63,644 nucleotides of DNA from Clostridia bacterium (GCA_017625755.1 JAGAKG010000019.1:1-63644), one strand, 5' to 3'. Numbered from the stretch's first letter, positions 26,136 to 35,274 are shown. Notes: a model not told the origin generated them from the sequence alone. Program-made: numbers and translations.

Positions 26136-26351
26136 ATGCTAATGGACAGAATTGCGCTTATAATCACAATCATCGGCGCTCTCAACTGGGGAAGCATAGG
26201 TCTTTTCAAGTTTGATATCGTTGCATGGCTGTGCGGAGGACAGGGCTCCCTTGTCAGCCGTATAATATACACGGTCGTTGCTTTGGCGGGAATCTGGTGT
26301 ATCTCCCTTATTTTCCGCGCCAGAGAGAGATTTGAATCTATCGACGAATAA
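26136..26351 (+). CDS. DUF378 small membrane protein
   Basis: 71 residues. ATG 26136 is preceded by AAGGAGG with 8-nt spacing; an earlier in-frame ATG at 26109 overlaps the ribosome binding site and is rejected. The sequence DRIALIITIIGALNWGSIGLF is the DUF378 signature (IGxLNWG), and a second membrane span follows (IIYTVVALAGIWCISLIF). Function unknown. A strong terminator follows 11 nt after the stop, so it is a single-gene transcript. Confidence 0.9.
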   Translation: MLMDRIALIITIIGALNWGSIGLFKFDIVAWLCGGQGSLVSRIIYTVVALAGIWCISLIFRARERFESIDE

Positions 26352-26362
26352 CAGATATACGA

Positions 26363-26395
26363 GAAGCCGTCGGTTCTATCCGACGGCTTCTTTTA
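26363..26395 (+). terminator. Rho-independent terminator after DUF378
   Basis: GAAGCCGTCGG (26363-26373) / CCGACGGCTTC (26380-26390), loop TTCTAT, then TTTTA. Confidence 0.9.
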
Positions 26396-26434
26396 TATAT
26401 GGTGCAAAATTCCGATAAGAAGATAAAAAACGCC

Positions 26435-26463
26435 TTGACATATAGCCCAAATTGATGTAAAAT
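26435..26463 (+). promoter_or_regulatory. Sigma-A promoter of the GH2 gene
   Basis: TTGACA (26435-26440), 17-nt spacer, TAAAAT (26458-26463). Confidence 0.85.
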
Positions 26464-26496
26464 CTTCTCATAAAATATTTTTCGGAGGATAACTAT

Positions 26497-28218
26497 ATGA
26501 ATTCAATTCCGAGACCCGAATATCCACGCCCCGAATTTGCCAGAGGCGAGTGGATAAATCTCAACGGCGAATGGCAGTTTGAAAAGGACGCGGGTATCAG
26601 CGGAAGGTCAAGAGGACTTCACAAGGCGCAGACGCTTAACGAAAGGATAACCGTTCCTTTTTGTATGGAAAGTAGGCTTTCTGGCGTTGGGTACAAAGAT
26701 TTTTGCGAATGTGTATGGTATAAAAAGGAGATAGATATTCCCGAGGCGTGGCTTGAAAACAACAAGCGCGTGATTTTGCACATCGGCGCGTGTGACTACA
26801 AGACAGAGCTGTTTGTCAACGGCGAGTATGTCGGAGTCCATTTCGGCGGATTCGTTGCCTTTTCTTTCGATATAACAAAATACATTTCTGCGGGTAAGAA
26901 TATTGTAACCGTGTCCGCGCAGGATTACACTCGCTCTCAAAACCAGCCTCTCGGCAAGCAGAGCGACAGATATGAGTCCTTCGGCTGTTTCTATACCCGT
27001 ACGACGGGAATCTGGCAGACTGTATGGCTTGAAAATCTGCCAGAGTCCTACATAATCGGAGCGAAATATTATCCCAATATAGATGATTCGACGCTTACCG
27101 CGGTTATAACCGCAAAGCTCGGCGAGGGCAAGACTGTAAAGGCAGAGGCGTTCTTTGGCGGCAAATCGGTCGGAGCCGATACCGCGACCGTTTGCGGCGG
27201 TACGGCGCAGCTCAAGATAAAGCTGAGCGAGCTTCACCTGTGGGATATTGGAAAGGGAGAGCTTTACGACCTGAAGCTGACTATGGGAGAGGACAGCGTT
27301 GACAGCTATTTCGGAATGAGAAGCGTGTCTGTAAGCGACGACGGCGCAATCCTTCTGAACGGAAGAAAGATATTCCAGAGACTCGTTCTCGACCAGGGCT
27401 TCTATCCCGATGGAATTTTCACGGCGTCCTGCGAGGACGAGCTTATAAACGACATCAAGCGCTCTATTGCGATGGGCTTTGACGGCGCGAGACTTCACCA
27501 GAAGGTCTTTGAGCCTCGTTTCCTTTACCATTGTGACAAGCTGGGATATATCGTCTGGGGCGAGCACGGAAACTGGGGACTTGACATATCCCGCTCAAAT
27601 GCCTACAAGTCATTCTTCCCCGAATGGAGCGAGATAGTAGAGAGAGATTTCAACCATCCCGCGATAATCGGCTGGTGTCCGCTCAACGAGACACAGGCTA
27701 ATCAGGACAATGATTTCGTTCGTCAGCTTTATGAGCTGACCAAGAAGCTTGACCCCACCCGCCCCGCGATAGATACCTCAGGTTGGGTCCATGTCAAGGG
27801 TGTGGGCGATATGATAGACTGGCACGATTACGACCAGAACCCCGAGACCTTCAAGGCTCGCTATGAAGCGGTCGCGAGAGGTGAGGATGTTCTTGTGTAT
27901 GCTCACAGACCGCGTCCTTTCCCGATTTTTGCGACATTTTTGAGCGAGTACGGCGGAATAAAGTGGGATGTAAATTCCAATCTTGCCAACGCATGGGGCT
28001 ACGGCGACGCGCCCAAGACCGAGGAGGAGTTCAAGCAGAGATTCAAGGGACTCACCGAGGCGCTTCTCTTTAACAAATTTATGACAGGTCTGTGCTATAC
28101 TCAGCTCACCGATGTAGAGCAGGAGACGAACGGACTTTATACATACGATAGACAGCCTAAATTCGACCCCGAATTTTTCAGAAGTGTGCTTCAGCAAAAA
28201 GCCGCTTGTGAGGAATAA
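26497..28218 (+). CDS. Glycoside hydrolase family 2 (beta-galactosidase/glucuronidase-like)
   Basis: 573 residues, no signal peptide. Domain order is sugar-binding jelly roll (about 10-180, with LNGEWQFEKD and YTRTTGIWQTVWLE), immunoglobulin-like beta sandwich (about 185-280), then TIM barrel. Acid/base is E398 in CPLNETQ; nucleophile is E484 in FLSEYGGI. It is compact, about half the size of LacZ and close to the small uncharacterised GH2 branch common in gut Firmicutes; sugar specificity cannot be read from sequence. CGGAGG precedes the ATG. It has its own promoter and no linked transporter. Confidence 0.9.
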   Translation: MNSIPRPEYPRPEFARGEWINLNGEWQFEKDAGISGRSRGLHKAQTLNERITVPFCMESRLSGVGYKDFCECVWYKKEIDIPEAWLENNKRVILHIGACDYKTELFVNGEYVGVHFGGFVAFSFDITKYISAGKNIVTVSAQDYTRSQNQPLGKQSDRYESFGCFYTRTTGIWQTVWLENLPESYIIGAKYYPNIDDSTLTAVITAKLGEGKTVKAEAFFGGKSVGADTATVCGGTAQLKIKLSELHLWDIGKGELYDLKLTMGEDSVDSYFGMRSVSVSDDGAILLNGRKIFQRLVLDQGFYPDGIFTASCEDELINDIKRSIAMGFDGARLHQKVFEPRFLYHCDKLGYIVWGEHGNWGLDISRSNAYKSFFPEWSEIVERDFNHPAIIGWCPLNETQANQDNDFVRQLYELTKKLDPTRPAIDTSGWVHVKGVGDMIDWHDYDQNPETFKARYEAVARGEDVLVYAHRPRPFPIFATFLSEYGGIKWDVNSNLANAWGYGDAPKTEEEFKQRFKGLTEALLFNKFMTGLCYTQLTDVEQETNGLYTYDRQPKFDPEFFRSVLQQKAACEE

Positions 28219-28243
28219 GGAAAGAAGGCGGGGGTGCGATTAC

Positions 28244-28432
28244 TTGAGGGGGACTTTTGCAAAAGTCCCCCTCAAACTCCCTTCAAAAACTTTCAAGCTG
28301 GGTTTGGCTTACGATTTATTGTGTGATTTAACTTTCGAGGTTTCTCTCTTACGGTTGCCACCTCAAACCTTTTGCTTTAAAATGTTTGGAAGGGAGTGCG
28401 AGGGAAACCTTTTGATAAAAGGTTTCCCTCGC
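28244..28432. repeat. Family-1 element with hairpins at both ends (189 bp)
   Basis: Left hairpin TTGAGGGGGACTTTT (28244-28258) / AAAAGTCCCCCTCAA (28261-28275). Right hairpin GCGAGGGAAACCTTTT (28398-28413) / AAAAGGTTTCCCTCGC (28417-28432). Next to the hairpins, ACTCCCTTCAAAAACTTT on the left is mirrored by AATGTTTGGAAGGGAGT on the right, so the whole unit is an inverted repeat. The centre has ACGATTTATTGTGTGATTTA. It starts 26 nt after the GH2 stop codon. Confidence 0.82.
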
Positions 28433-28455
28433 ATATTCCGTATTTATTCCAAACA

Positions 28456-29364
28456 TCAAATATCAAACAATTTTATAGATTTTATAGCCAAGCCGTCGGG
28501 GTAAGCGCGCACCTCGCCGAGGGCGAAAAATCCGCCCGCGCCGACAAGACGAACTCTCTCTCCAGCCACAAACGACGCGCCTATTTTTTTCTGATATATC
28601 TCGCAACCGTTTCTGCAAAGACGCTCATAGAAAGCAGAAAGAGTGACGGCAGGCAGCGACTCAAAAAGCGATTCTGTCGGTATAAGCAACTCGACGCGCT
28701 CACGGGGGCTCATCTGCTCAAGCTGAGCGATAGTCACCGCGCTATCTATCGAAAATCCGCCCGCGCAGACTCTCTCGAGCGCCGCCATAGCTGCACCGCA
28801 GCCGAGCCGCTCTCCGATATCGGCGCATAGGGTACGGATATAAGTCCCCGACGAGCAGCTTACATCAATAGAATAAACCCTGCTGTCCTCAGTCCCTTCA
28901 ACCTCTATCGAAAAAATCTCAACGCGGCGCGCCTGACGCTCAACCGTCACGCCCTGCCTCGCGAGGTCGCAAAGCTTCCTTCCGCCCACCTTCAGAGCGC
29001 TATACATCGGCGGTATCTGGTCATACTCGCCCACGAAATCACGGCAGACCCGCCCGACCTCGTCGGCAGATGGAATATCGCCGCACTCGGACAGAACCGT
29101 ACCGCTCGTATCCTCCGTGTCGGTCGTGATACCGAGCCGCAGCAGCGCCCTGTATCGCTTGGTGTCGCTCACGAGATACTCAGCCGCCTTTGCCGCCCTA
29201 CCGATAAGCACCGCGAGAACGCCCGTTGCCATAGGGTCAAGAGTACCCGTATGACCGACGCGCGCCGTTCCGTAAAGCCGCCTTATTTTATACACTATAT
29301 CGTGCGAGGTAACTCCCGCGTGCTTATTTACTATAAGCACGCCCGAAGGCTCTGTGTTGCTCAT
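28456..29364 (-). CDS. truB: tRNA pseudouridine(55) synthase TruB
   Basis: 302 residues. GVLIVNKHAGVTSHDIVYKIRR and GHTGTLDPMATGVL hold the conserved motif with the catalytic Asp (GTLDP) that forms pseudouridine 55 in the T-loop. YSALKVGGRKLCDLARQG and CSSGTYIRTLCADIG are further TruB blocks; a short PUA-like C-terminus follows. The ribosome binding site is weak. It lies downstream of the nitroreductase and trmB on the same strand and may be the last gene of that unit. Confidence 0.95.
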   Translation of the reverse strand: MSNTEPSGVLIVNKHAGVTSHDIVYKIRRLYGTARVGHTGTLDPMATGVLAVLIGRAAKAAEYLVSDTKRYRALLRLGITTDTEDTSGTVLSECGDIPSADEVGRVCRDFVGEYDQIPPMYSALKVGGRKLCDLARQGVTVERQARRVEIFSIEVEGTEDSRVYSIDVSCSSGTYIRTLCADIGERLGCGAAMAALERVCAGGFSIDSAVTIAQLEQMSPRERVELLIPTESLFESLPAVTLSAFYERLCRNGCEIYQKKIGASFVAGERVRLVGAGGFFALGEVRAYPDGLAIKSIKLFDI

Positions 29365-29425
29365 TTTTATACTTCAAGGAGAACTCCGAGAGGAGATTCT
29401 CCTTTCCCCTTATATTTTTACTGTT

Positions 29426-30001
29426 CTACTGCTTTATTACAATCTCGTCAAGAGTGCGCTTCGGCGCGTGGTGAACGCCGTATCTGTCGCGGTAATACTT
29501 CACATTGCCGCCCTCGGCGTCCTCAAGTATCACTTCCTCGTCGGGCTTTCCAAGCGCGAGAACGAGCTGAGGCTCAAGATTTTTTGCGAGTCCGAGTATC
29601 GAGCATATCTTTTCGACATCGGCAGAGCCTATCATACAGCCGCCGTATCCCGCTTCTGCCGCCGAAAGCATAATTATCTCCGAGCATATTCCCACATCCT
29701 TGAGAAATATCGGCTTTGCGGGCGTTATCTCCGTGTCGTGGCAGACGACGATAAACGCCGTCGGCTCGTGACCCTCGGGGGGAAGCTTTATGTCGAGCGC
29801 CGCCGCCCATCTCGTGCTTGCGAGCAGAGCCGCGACCTCCGCATCATCTGTAACTATTCTGTACTTCAAGGGCTGAAGATTCATCGTCGCAGACGCGATT
29901 CTCGCGTTTTCGATAAAGCTCAGCAGCATATCCTCGGGTATCTTCACACCGCCCTCAAACGAACGGTAGCTTCTGCATTTCTTTAAAATTTCATTCAGCA
30001 T
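29426..30001 (-). CDS. Nitroreductase-family flavoprotein
   Basis: 191 residues. The start is CRSYRSFEGG with the N-terminal R(S/T)xRxF pattern of the family, then ENARIASATMNLQPLKYRIV (FMN contact), and GICSEIIMLSAAEAGYGGCMIGS. LVLALGKPDEEV closes the core. It is expected to be an FMN-dependent NAD(P)H oxidoreductase; the substrate is unknown. GGAGAGG lies within the end of trmB; the two genes overlap by 11 nt and are translationally coupled. Confidence 0.9.
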   Translation of the reverse strand: MLNEILKKCRSYRSFEGGVKIPEDMLLSFIENARIASATMNLQPLKYRIVTDDAEVAALLASTRWAAALDIKLPPEGHEPTAFIVVCHDTEITPAKPIFLKDVGICSEIIMLSAAEAGYGGCMIGSADVEKICSILGLAKNLEPQLVLALGKPDEEVILEDAEGGNVKYYRDRYGVHHAPKRTLDEIVIKQ

Positions 30002-30671
30002 CTTTATCCTCTCCGTTCTTCCTCGGGAACTTCACCCAAGCCGACTTTATCGTCACACCCTTAGCCGAGAAATTCGCCTCGTATTCGGTCATAACATTCT
30101 CCGCCGCCCTCTCGGACGCGTGCAGATCCTCTGTTTTCCAGACAATCTCGAGTCCGCAAAGCTCAAACTGCTCAAGACTTGACGCAAAAAGTCCGTCGTT
30201 GTCGGTCTTGAGCTTCAGTATTCCGTCCTCGCGCAAAAGCTTTCTGTATATTTCAAGAAAGGAGCTGTGCGTAAGACGCCTTTTGGCGTGTCCCTTCTTA
30301 GGCCACGGGTCGCTGAAGTTCAGATATATGCAGTCAACAGAATTCGGCTTCATAGCCTCGTCAAGTATCTTCGCGTCGCCTATAAGAAAGCGCAGATTGT
30401 CACGCTCTCTGTCCTCAGCTCGCTTCATAGCCTTTTCAAGCGCGATACAGCAGACATCCGATACCTTTTCCATAGCGATAAAGTTCACATCGGGATATTT
30501 TTCCGCCATTCCGCAGGCAAAATTGCCCTTTCCGCAGCCTATTTCAAAATGGAGCGGAGCCGCTTCGGCAAATATATTTTCGGGAGCTGAAAGCGATTCT
30601 CTCTCGGATATAAGCAGAGCTGAGCAGGCTTCGATGCGCTGCGCTCCGTTCTTCTTTTTTCTTACTCTCAT
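29991..30671 (-). CDS. trmB: tRNA (guanine46-N7)-methyltransferase TrmB
   Basis: 226 residues. The SAM-binding motif FEIGCGKGNFACGMAEKYP and the catalytic/tRNA-binding block CIYLNFSDPWPKKGHAKRRLTH are diagnostic. The enzyme methylates G46 in the tRNA variable loop. It is the first gene of a minus-strand unit with the nitroreductase, divergent from the DUF975 gene. An AAATTAATTAA stretch precedes the ATG, with only a weak GGAAAA ribosome binding site. Confidence 0.96.
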   Translation of the reverse strand: MRVRKKKNGAQRIEACSALLISERESLSAPENIFAEAAPLHFEIGCGKGNFACGMAEKYPDVNFIAMEKVSDVCCIALEKAMKRAEDRERDNLRFLIGDAKILDEAMKPNSVDCIYLNFSDPWPKKGHAKRRLTHSSFLEIYRKLLREDGILKLKTDNDGLFASSLEQFELCGLEIVWKTEDLHASERAAENVMTEYEANFSAKGVTIKSAWVKFPRKNGEDKDAE

Positions 30672-30713
30672 TTAATTAATTTTCCTTTATTTCTTTGATT
30701 TTATTGACATAGC

Positions 30714-30742
30714 TTTCCGCTTGTGATAATATAAATATATAA
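30714..30742 (+). promoter_or_regulatory. Sigma-A promoter of the DUF975 gene
   Basis: TTGACA (30714-30719), 17-nt spacer, TAATAT (30737-30742). Confidence 0.7.
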
Positions 30743-30770
30743 ATTTATTTCAAATTGGAGGACACTCATT

Positions 30771-31403
30771 ATGATGTCAAACTCTCAGATAAGAGCTCGC
30801 GCGAGAGAAGCTCTCGGCAACAGTATATTTGAGGAAAGGTGGCTGTTCGCGCTTCTGGTCGGTCTTATTATAACTGCCATAAACTCGGTAGCAAGCTACA
30901 TTCCCTTCGCTTCTTTGATAATCGTAGGACCTCTCGGCGTCAGTGCCGCGGGAATCTTCCTTTCGATAATGAGAACGGGCGAAAAGGCAAGAATAGAGGG
31001 TATGTTCGACGGATTCAAGGACTTCGCACCAAATCTTTTGCTCGGTCTTATGATATCTCTCTTCACATTCCTCTGGTCGCTGCTTTTCATAATCCCCGGA
31101 ATAATCAAGGGGCTGTCATATTCTATGGCGTACTACATAAAAATCGACCATCCCGAATACGACTGGAAGGCTTGCATCGAAGAAAGCAAGAAAATGACCT
31201 ACGGATACAAGTGGCAGATATTCTGCCTTCAGCTCAGCTTTATCGGCTGGATACTTCTCGGTATGCTCTGCTGCGGAATCGGCGTACTTTGGGTAACACC
31301 CTATTCGAGTGCCGCTTTGGCTGAGTTCTATAACCAGCTCAAGGCAAAGGACGCCCCCGCAGATGATAGCGCAGAAGCCTTCACTGAGGAGACTGCTCTC
31401 TGA
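30771..31403 (+). CDS. DUF975 integral membrane protein
   Basis: 210 residues with about four to five membrane spans. SNSQIRARAREALGNSIFEERW is the DUF975 N-terminus, followed by SLLFIIPGIIKGLSYSMAYYI and the DUF975 block EESKKMTYGYKWQIFCLQLSFIGW. The C-terminal tail is acidic. The function is unknown; the family is common in Clostridia and Lactobacillales. TTGGAGG precedes two ATGs (30771 and 30774); either may be used. It is a single gene with its own promoter and terminator. Confidence 0.9.
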   Translation: MMSNSQIRARAREALGNSIFEERWLFALLVGLIITAINSVASYIPFASLIIVGPLGVSAAGIFLSIMRTGEKARIEGMFDGFKDFAPNLLLGLMISLFTFLWSLLFIIPGIIKGLSYSMAYYIKIDHPEYDWKACIEESKKMTYGYKWQIFCLQLSFIGWILLGMLCCGIGVLWVTPYSSAALAEFYNQLKAKDAPADDSAEAFTEETAL

Positions 31404-31435
31404 TTCTCTTAGCGGAAAACCGAAAATCAAATTAC

Positions 31436-31470
31436 CGACTCGCCCGTGTTACCGAGCGAGTCGATTTTTT
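31436..31470 (+). terminator. Rho-independent terminator after DUF975
   Basis: CGACTCGC (31436-31443) pairs with GCGAGTCG (31456-31463), followed by ATTTTTTG. It lies between the converging DUF975 and ychF genes. Confidence 0.85.
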
Positions 31471-31496
31471 GTCTTTATAATTTTTGCAAACCAAAA

Positions 31497-32591
31497 TCAG
31501 ACATTGAATCTGAAAAGAACGACATCTCCGTCCTTCATAACATATTCCTTGCCCTCGCTTCGGTAAAGCCCCGCATCCTTAGCCGCGGCAATACTTCCGC
31601 AAGCGAGAAGGTCGTCAAAGGCTACTACCTCGGCACGGATAAATCCGCGCTCAAAATCGCTGTGTATCTTACCCGCCGCCTGGGGTGCCTTGGTTCCCTT
31701 GGTGATAGTCCAAGCTCTTACCTCCTGAGGGCCTCCCGTCAGATAGCTGATAAGTCCGAGAAGTGTGTAGCTCGCCTTGATAAGACGGTCAAGTCCGCTC
31801 TCGGCAATACCGAGATCCTCGAGGAAAAGCGCCTTTTCGTCGCCCTCAAGCTCGGCAATTTCCGCCTCAAGCTGAGCGCATATAGCAATTATCTGAGAAT
31901 GCTCCCTCTCGGCTTGCTCCTTGAGCGCGACATAGTTCTTGTTTGAAAGAGGCTCCTCGGATACCTCGTCCTCGCTCACATTCGCAACATAGATAACAGG
32001 CTTCATTGTCAGCAGAGGCGTGTCGTGCAGATACTCAAGCTCACTCTCGTCAAGCTCGACCTCACGGGCGCATTTGCCGTCCGAAAGAGCGGCGTGAAGC
32101 CTCTCAAAAACCTCAAGCTCGGCGGCGAGAGTCTTGTCTCCCTTCATCGCCTTCTTGGTGCGGTCGATGCGGCGCTCTACCATCTCGATGTCCGAGAAGA
32201 TAAGCTCAAGATTTATCGTTTCAAGGTCGCGCAGAGAATTTATCGAGCCATCGACATGGATTATATTATCGTCGTCAAAGCAACGGATAACATGAACGAT
32301 GGCGTCAACCTCGCGAATGTTCGAGAGGAATTTGTTTCCGAGCCCCTCTCCCTTTGACGCGCCCTTGACAAGTCCCGCGATATCAACGAATTCAATGATA
32401 GCGGGAGTGTATTTTTCAGGGTTATACATCTGAGCCAGTACATCAAGGCGGCTGTCGGGCACGGTGACCACGCCGACATTCGGCTCGATAGTGCAGAAGG
32501 GATAGTTAGCGGACTCCGCGCCCGCGTTTGTGAGAGCGTTAAAAAGCGTACTCTTGCCGACATTCGGCAAACCGACGATACCAAGTTTCAT
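31497..32591 (-). CDS. ychF: YchF/OLA1-family ribosome-associated ATPase
   Basis: 364 residues. [15 protein letters not shown] is the Walker A/G1 motif. [36 protein letters not shown] is the Obg-like G3 region. The G4 position has VANVSE (NxxE in place of NKxD), the change that gives this family its ATP preference. The coiled-coil middle is at about 130-205 and the TGS domain is at the C-terminus ([21 protein letters not shown]). It binds 70S ribosomes and is linked to stress responses. AAAGGAAG precedes the ATG. Confidence 0.96.
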   Translation of the reverse strand: MKLGIVGLPNVGKSTLFNALTNAGAESANYPFCTIEPNVGVVTVPDSRLDVLAQMYNPEKYTPAIIEFVDIAGLVKGASKGEGLGNKFLSNIREVDAIVHVIRCFDDDNIIHVDGSINSLRDLETINLELIFSDIEMVERRIDRTKKAMKGDKTLAAELEVFERLHAALSDGKCAREVELDESELEYLHDTPLLTMKPVIYVANVSEDEVSEEPLSNKNYVALKEQAEREHSQIIAICAQLEAEIAELEGDEKALFLEDLGIAESGLDRLIKASYTLLGLISYLTGGPQEVRAWTITKGTKAPQAAGKIHSDFERGFIRAEVVAFDDLLACGSIAAAKDAGLYRSEGKEYVMKDGDVVLFRFNV

Positions 32592-32641
32592 ATATAGCTT
32601 CCTTTCGTTATGAAATCACTTATTTCTTTACATACACAACA

Positions 32642-32670
32642 ATTATACTACCAAAGCGAAAATTTTTCAA
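32642..32670 (-). promoter_or_regulatory. Sigma-A promoter of ychF
   Basis: Minus strand: TTGAAA (complement of 32665-32670), 17-nt spacer, TATAAT (complement of 32642-32647). Confidence 0.8.
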
Positions 32671-32768
32671 TAACCCCGACGAAAAAACTCAAAATATCTC
32701 AAAATATTACAATTTGATTAAAATTCCGAGAAATATATGTTGTAAAGTTGGAAATATTTTAAAAATTA

Positions 32769-32797
32769 TTGCAAAATCGAAAAAAATATGCTATACT
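32769..32797 (+). promoter_or_regulatory. Sigma-A promoter of the two-component operon
   Basis: TTGCAA (32769-32774), 17-nt spacer, TATACT (32792-32797). The leader to the start at 32898 is about 95 nt and AT-rich. The rest of the 32592-32897 gap holds only this, the ychF promoter and AT-rich sequence. Confidence 0.75.
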
Positions 32798-32897
32798 TTA
32801 TATGGCAATCTTTGCCTGTCGGCTAAAGTTTTGTCTTTCAATTTGACTTTTCACAGTTTGATATATATTATTTCTTCATTTTGAAAGGAGAATAAAA

Positions 32898-33590
32898 ATG
32901 CTGGATACCAAAATTCTTGTTATTGACGACGACGCTAATATCTGTGACCTTCTGAAAATATATTTTGAAAACGAGGGTTACGAGATAAAAACAGCTAACG
33001 ACGGCGTTGAAGGTCTTAGTTACTTCAAAATGTACGAGCCTGACCTCGTTCTGCTCGACATTATGCTCCCTAAAAAGGACGGCTGGCAGGTCTGCCGCGA
33101 GATCCGTGAGATGTCGGCAAAGCCGATAATTATGATCACCGCCAAGGGCGAGGTGTTCGATAAGGTCCTCGGTCTTGAGCTTGGAGCCGACGACTTCGTC
33201 GTAAAGCCCTTCGATATGAAGGAGCTGAGCGCGCGAGTAAAGACGGTGCTTCGCCGCTATCAGGCGCACACCACTCAGAACGACAACGAGGTAATCAAGT
33301 TTGAAAACATCGAGATAAGTCTCCAGAAATACGAGCTGAAGCTCAACGGCAAGCCCGTTGATGTTCCCCCCAAGGAGCTTGAGCTGCTTTACTTCCTCGC
33401 GTCAAACTACAACAGGGTCTTCACCCGCGACCAGCTTCTCGACAAGGTGTGGGGATTTGACTATCTTGGCGACTCCAGAACGGTCGATGTCCATGTAAAG
33501 CGCTTGCGCGAGAAGATAGAGGGCGTATCCGATAAGTGGACGCTCAAAACAGTTTGGGGAGTAGGATACAAATTCGAAATACTCGGCTGA
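32898..33590 (+). CDS. OmpR/PhoB-family response regulator
   Basis: 230 residues. Receiver domain at 1-125 with acidic pocket DDD (ILVIDDDANICDLL), phospho-acceptor Asp in LVLLDIMLPKKDGW, Thr/Lys switch residues in IIMITAK and VVKPFD. The winged-helix domain at about 130-228 ends with SRTVDVHVKRLREKI and WGVGYKFE. TTGAAAGGAG precedes the ATG. It is paired with the histidine kinase gene 158 nt downstream. The pair resembles VicRK/PhoPR-type systems; the signal is not evident. HtrA follows the kinase, as in several envelope-stress loci. Confidence 0.93.
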   Translation: MLDTKILVIDDDANICDLLKIYFENEGYEIKTANDGVEGLSYFKMYEPDLVLLDIMLPKKDGWQVCREIREMSAKPIIMITAKGEVFDKVLGLELGADDFVVKPFDMKELSARVKTVLRRYQAHTTQNDNEVIKFENIEISLQKYELKLNGKPVDVPPKELELLYFLASNYNRVFTRDQLLDKVWGFDYLGDSRTVDVHVKRLREKIEGVSDKWTLKTVWGVGYKFEILG

Positions 33591-33601
33591 TAATAATATA
33601 T

Positions 33602-33692
33602 AAACGCCGATGCCCGGGGCGGAATGCCAACGAATTGCGCGGGGAATGCCCTGCATCTCTCGTCGTGCGTTGACCGACCTGCATCGGCGTTT
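33602..33692. repeat. Inverted repeat between response regulator and kinase
   Basis: AAACGCCGATGC (33602-33613) pairs exactly with GCATCGGCGTTT (33681-33692), enclosing 67 nt that contain further complementary words (GGGGCGGAATGCC, GCGGGGAATGCCC). GTTTATACC follows. It lies inside the predicted RR-HK transcript, so it would form an RNA stem-loop that could attenuate or process the message. It could also be an inserted element. A second palindrome, AGTGCCGCGGCACT, lies near 33722-33735, just before the kinase start. Confidence 0.6.
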
Positions 33693-33748
33693 GTTTATAC
33701 CGGGAGCAACAGGAAAGCGGAGTGCCGCGGCACTTCGGGGTTTGAGCT

Positions 33749-35200
33749 ATGTTTAAAAGTATTTTCGCAAAATATGTTTCGGCGTTTATGCTGATAATCC
33801 TTATCAGCTTCACTATCATAATCGCCATAACCACCTCTATTATTGGAAACTATTCCAAGGATATAAAGGTGAGCATAATGGAGACCGCCGCAAACTCGCT
33901 CGGCACATACCTGCAAAACGAGATAGACGCGTCCGAGGGACTTTCGCTGAGCGAAATAACCACCGCCAACGAAGAAACCCTCGAGGAGATATTCACCGTC
34001 ATATCCTCAAACGGCGACGACATCACCGTGCTTCTCACCGATAGTGACGGAAAGATACTTCTTGTGACGGGAAGTGATGTCGGCGAGGTCGAGATAGGCT
34101 CGTTTGTCGACAGCTCGTTTGTAAAAAGCGTGAGCAACGGAACGAATGTCTTTCAGATGAACGGCGCGAAAAGCGTTTTCTCATCACCGCATATGGTTTA
34201 CGCGGTGACCGTCACGGACGCCGAGGGCGAGGTCTGCGGAGAGGTTTTCGTCTGTTCCTCGTCTGTAATTATGACCGACCTTATCGAGAAGATAACGAAA
34301 ACCATTGGTCTTGCCGTGCTTTGGGTACTTATGGCGGCACTCATAGCCGTATATTTCATAACAGAGCGTATCGTCGCGCCCCTTAAAAAGATAAGTATTG
34401 CCGCGCGTCAGTTCGCGTCGGGAAAATTCGACACGAGGGTTCCCGTTAGCGGAAGCGACGAGGTCGCTGAGCTTGCCGTAGCCTTCAACAATATGGCGGA
34501 ATCGCTCGACAATTACGATACTATGAGAAACACCTTTATCTCAAATGTATCGCACGACCTGCGTACGCCTATGACCTCGATATCGGGCTTTGTCGATGGA
34601 ATACTTGACGGGGTCATACCGCCCGAGCAGTATGACTATTACCTCAGAATCATCTCGAGCGAGGTCAAGAGACTTTCCCGCCTCGTGGCTTCCCTGCTCG
34701 ACTTGTCGAGAATTCAGGCGGGTGAGAGAAAATTCACTATGGCGCCCTTCGATATCTGTGAGATGGGCAGACAGATAATCATTTCCTTTGAGCAGAAGAT
34801 AGAGGAAAAGCACCTCGAGGTCGAATTTATCTGCGACGAGGATAATATGTCGGTCGTGGCAGACAGAGACGCCATTTATCAGACAATGTATAATCTCTGC
34901 GACAACGCAGTGAAATTCTCGACAGACGGCGGTCTGCTCAGAATAGAGATAAAGAAAATCAAGAGCAAGAAGATACTCGTATCGGTATACAACGAAGGTC
35001 AGGGAATCCCGCCCGCCGACCTACCGTATGTCTTTGAAAGATTCTATAAGAGCGACAAGAGCCGCGGACTGAATAAGTCGGGCGTCGGACTCGGACTCTA
35101 TATCTCAAAGACGGTAATCGACGCGCACGGCGAAAAAATATGGGTTGAGAGTGAATTTGAGCGCAATTGCAGGTTCTCTTTCACGCTTCCCGCAGAATAA
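33749..35200 (+). CDS. HAMP-domain sensor histidine kinase
   Basis: 483 residues. Span 1 is near 10-31, an extracytoplasmic sensor of about 155 residues follows, and span 2 is near 190-212. HAMP is next (ITERIVAPLKKISIAARQFASGKFDTRVPV), then the dimerisation H-box NVSHDLRTPMTSI with the phospho-accepting His. The ATPase N-box is LCDNAVKFS and the G-box GVGLGLYISK. No clear PAS domain lies between HAMP and the H-box, so it is a short WalK/PhoR-like kinase. There is no strong ribosome binding site; GGGG lies 8-10 nt upstream. It is the cognate partner of the regulator upstream. Confidence 0.93.
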   Translation: MFKSIFAKYVSAFMLIILISFTIIIAITTSIIGNYSKDIKVSIMETAANSLGTYLQNEIDASEGLSLSEITTANEETLEEIFTVISSNGDDITVLLTDSDGKILLVTGSDVGEVEIGSFVDSSFVKSVSNGTNVFQMNGAKSVFSSPHMVYAVTVTDAEGEVCGEVFVCSSSVIMTDLIEKITKTIGLAVLWVLMAALIAVYFITERIVAPLKKISIAARQFASGKFDTRVPVSGSDEVAELAVAFNNMAESLDNYDTMRNTFISNVSHDLRTPMTSISGFVDGILDGVIPPEQYDYYLRIISSEVKRLSRLVASLLDLSRIQAGERKFTMAPFDICEMGRQIIISFEQKIEEKHLEVEFICDEDNMSVVADRDAIYQTMYNLCDNAVKFSTDGGLLRIEIKKIKSKKILVSVYNEGQGIPPADLPYVFERFYKSDKSRGLNKSGVGLGLYISKTVIDAHGEKIWVESEFERNCRFSFTLPAE

Positions 35201-35274
35201 ATAGCCGAAAATCTACCGATAATCTTCATAAGGAAGCATACATCATCAAAAATTCCTCGGAAGGAACTACTATA

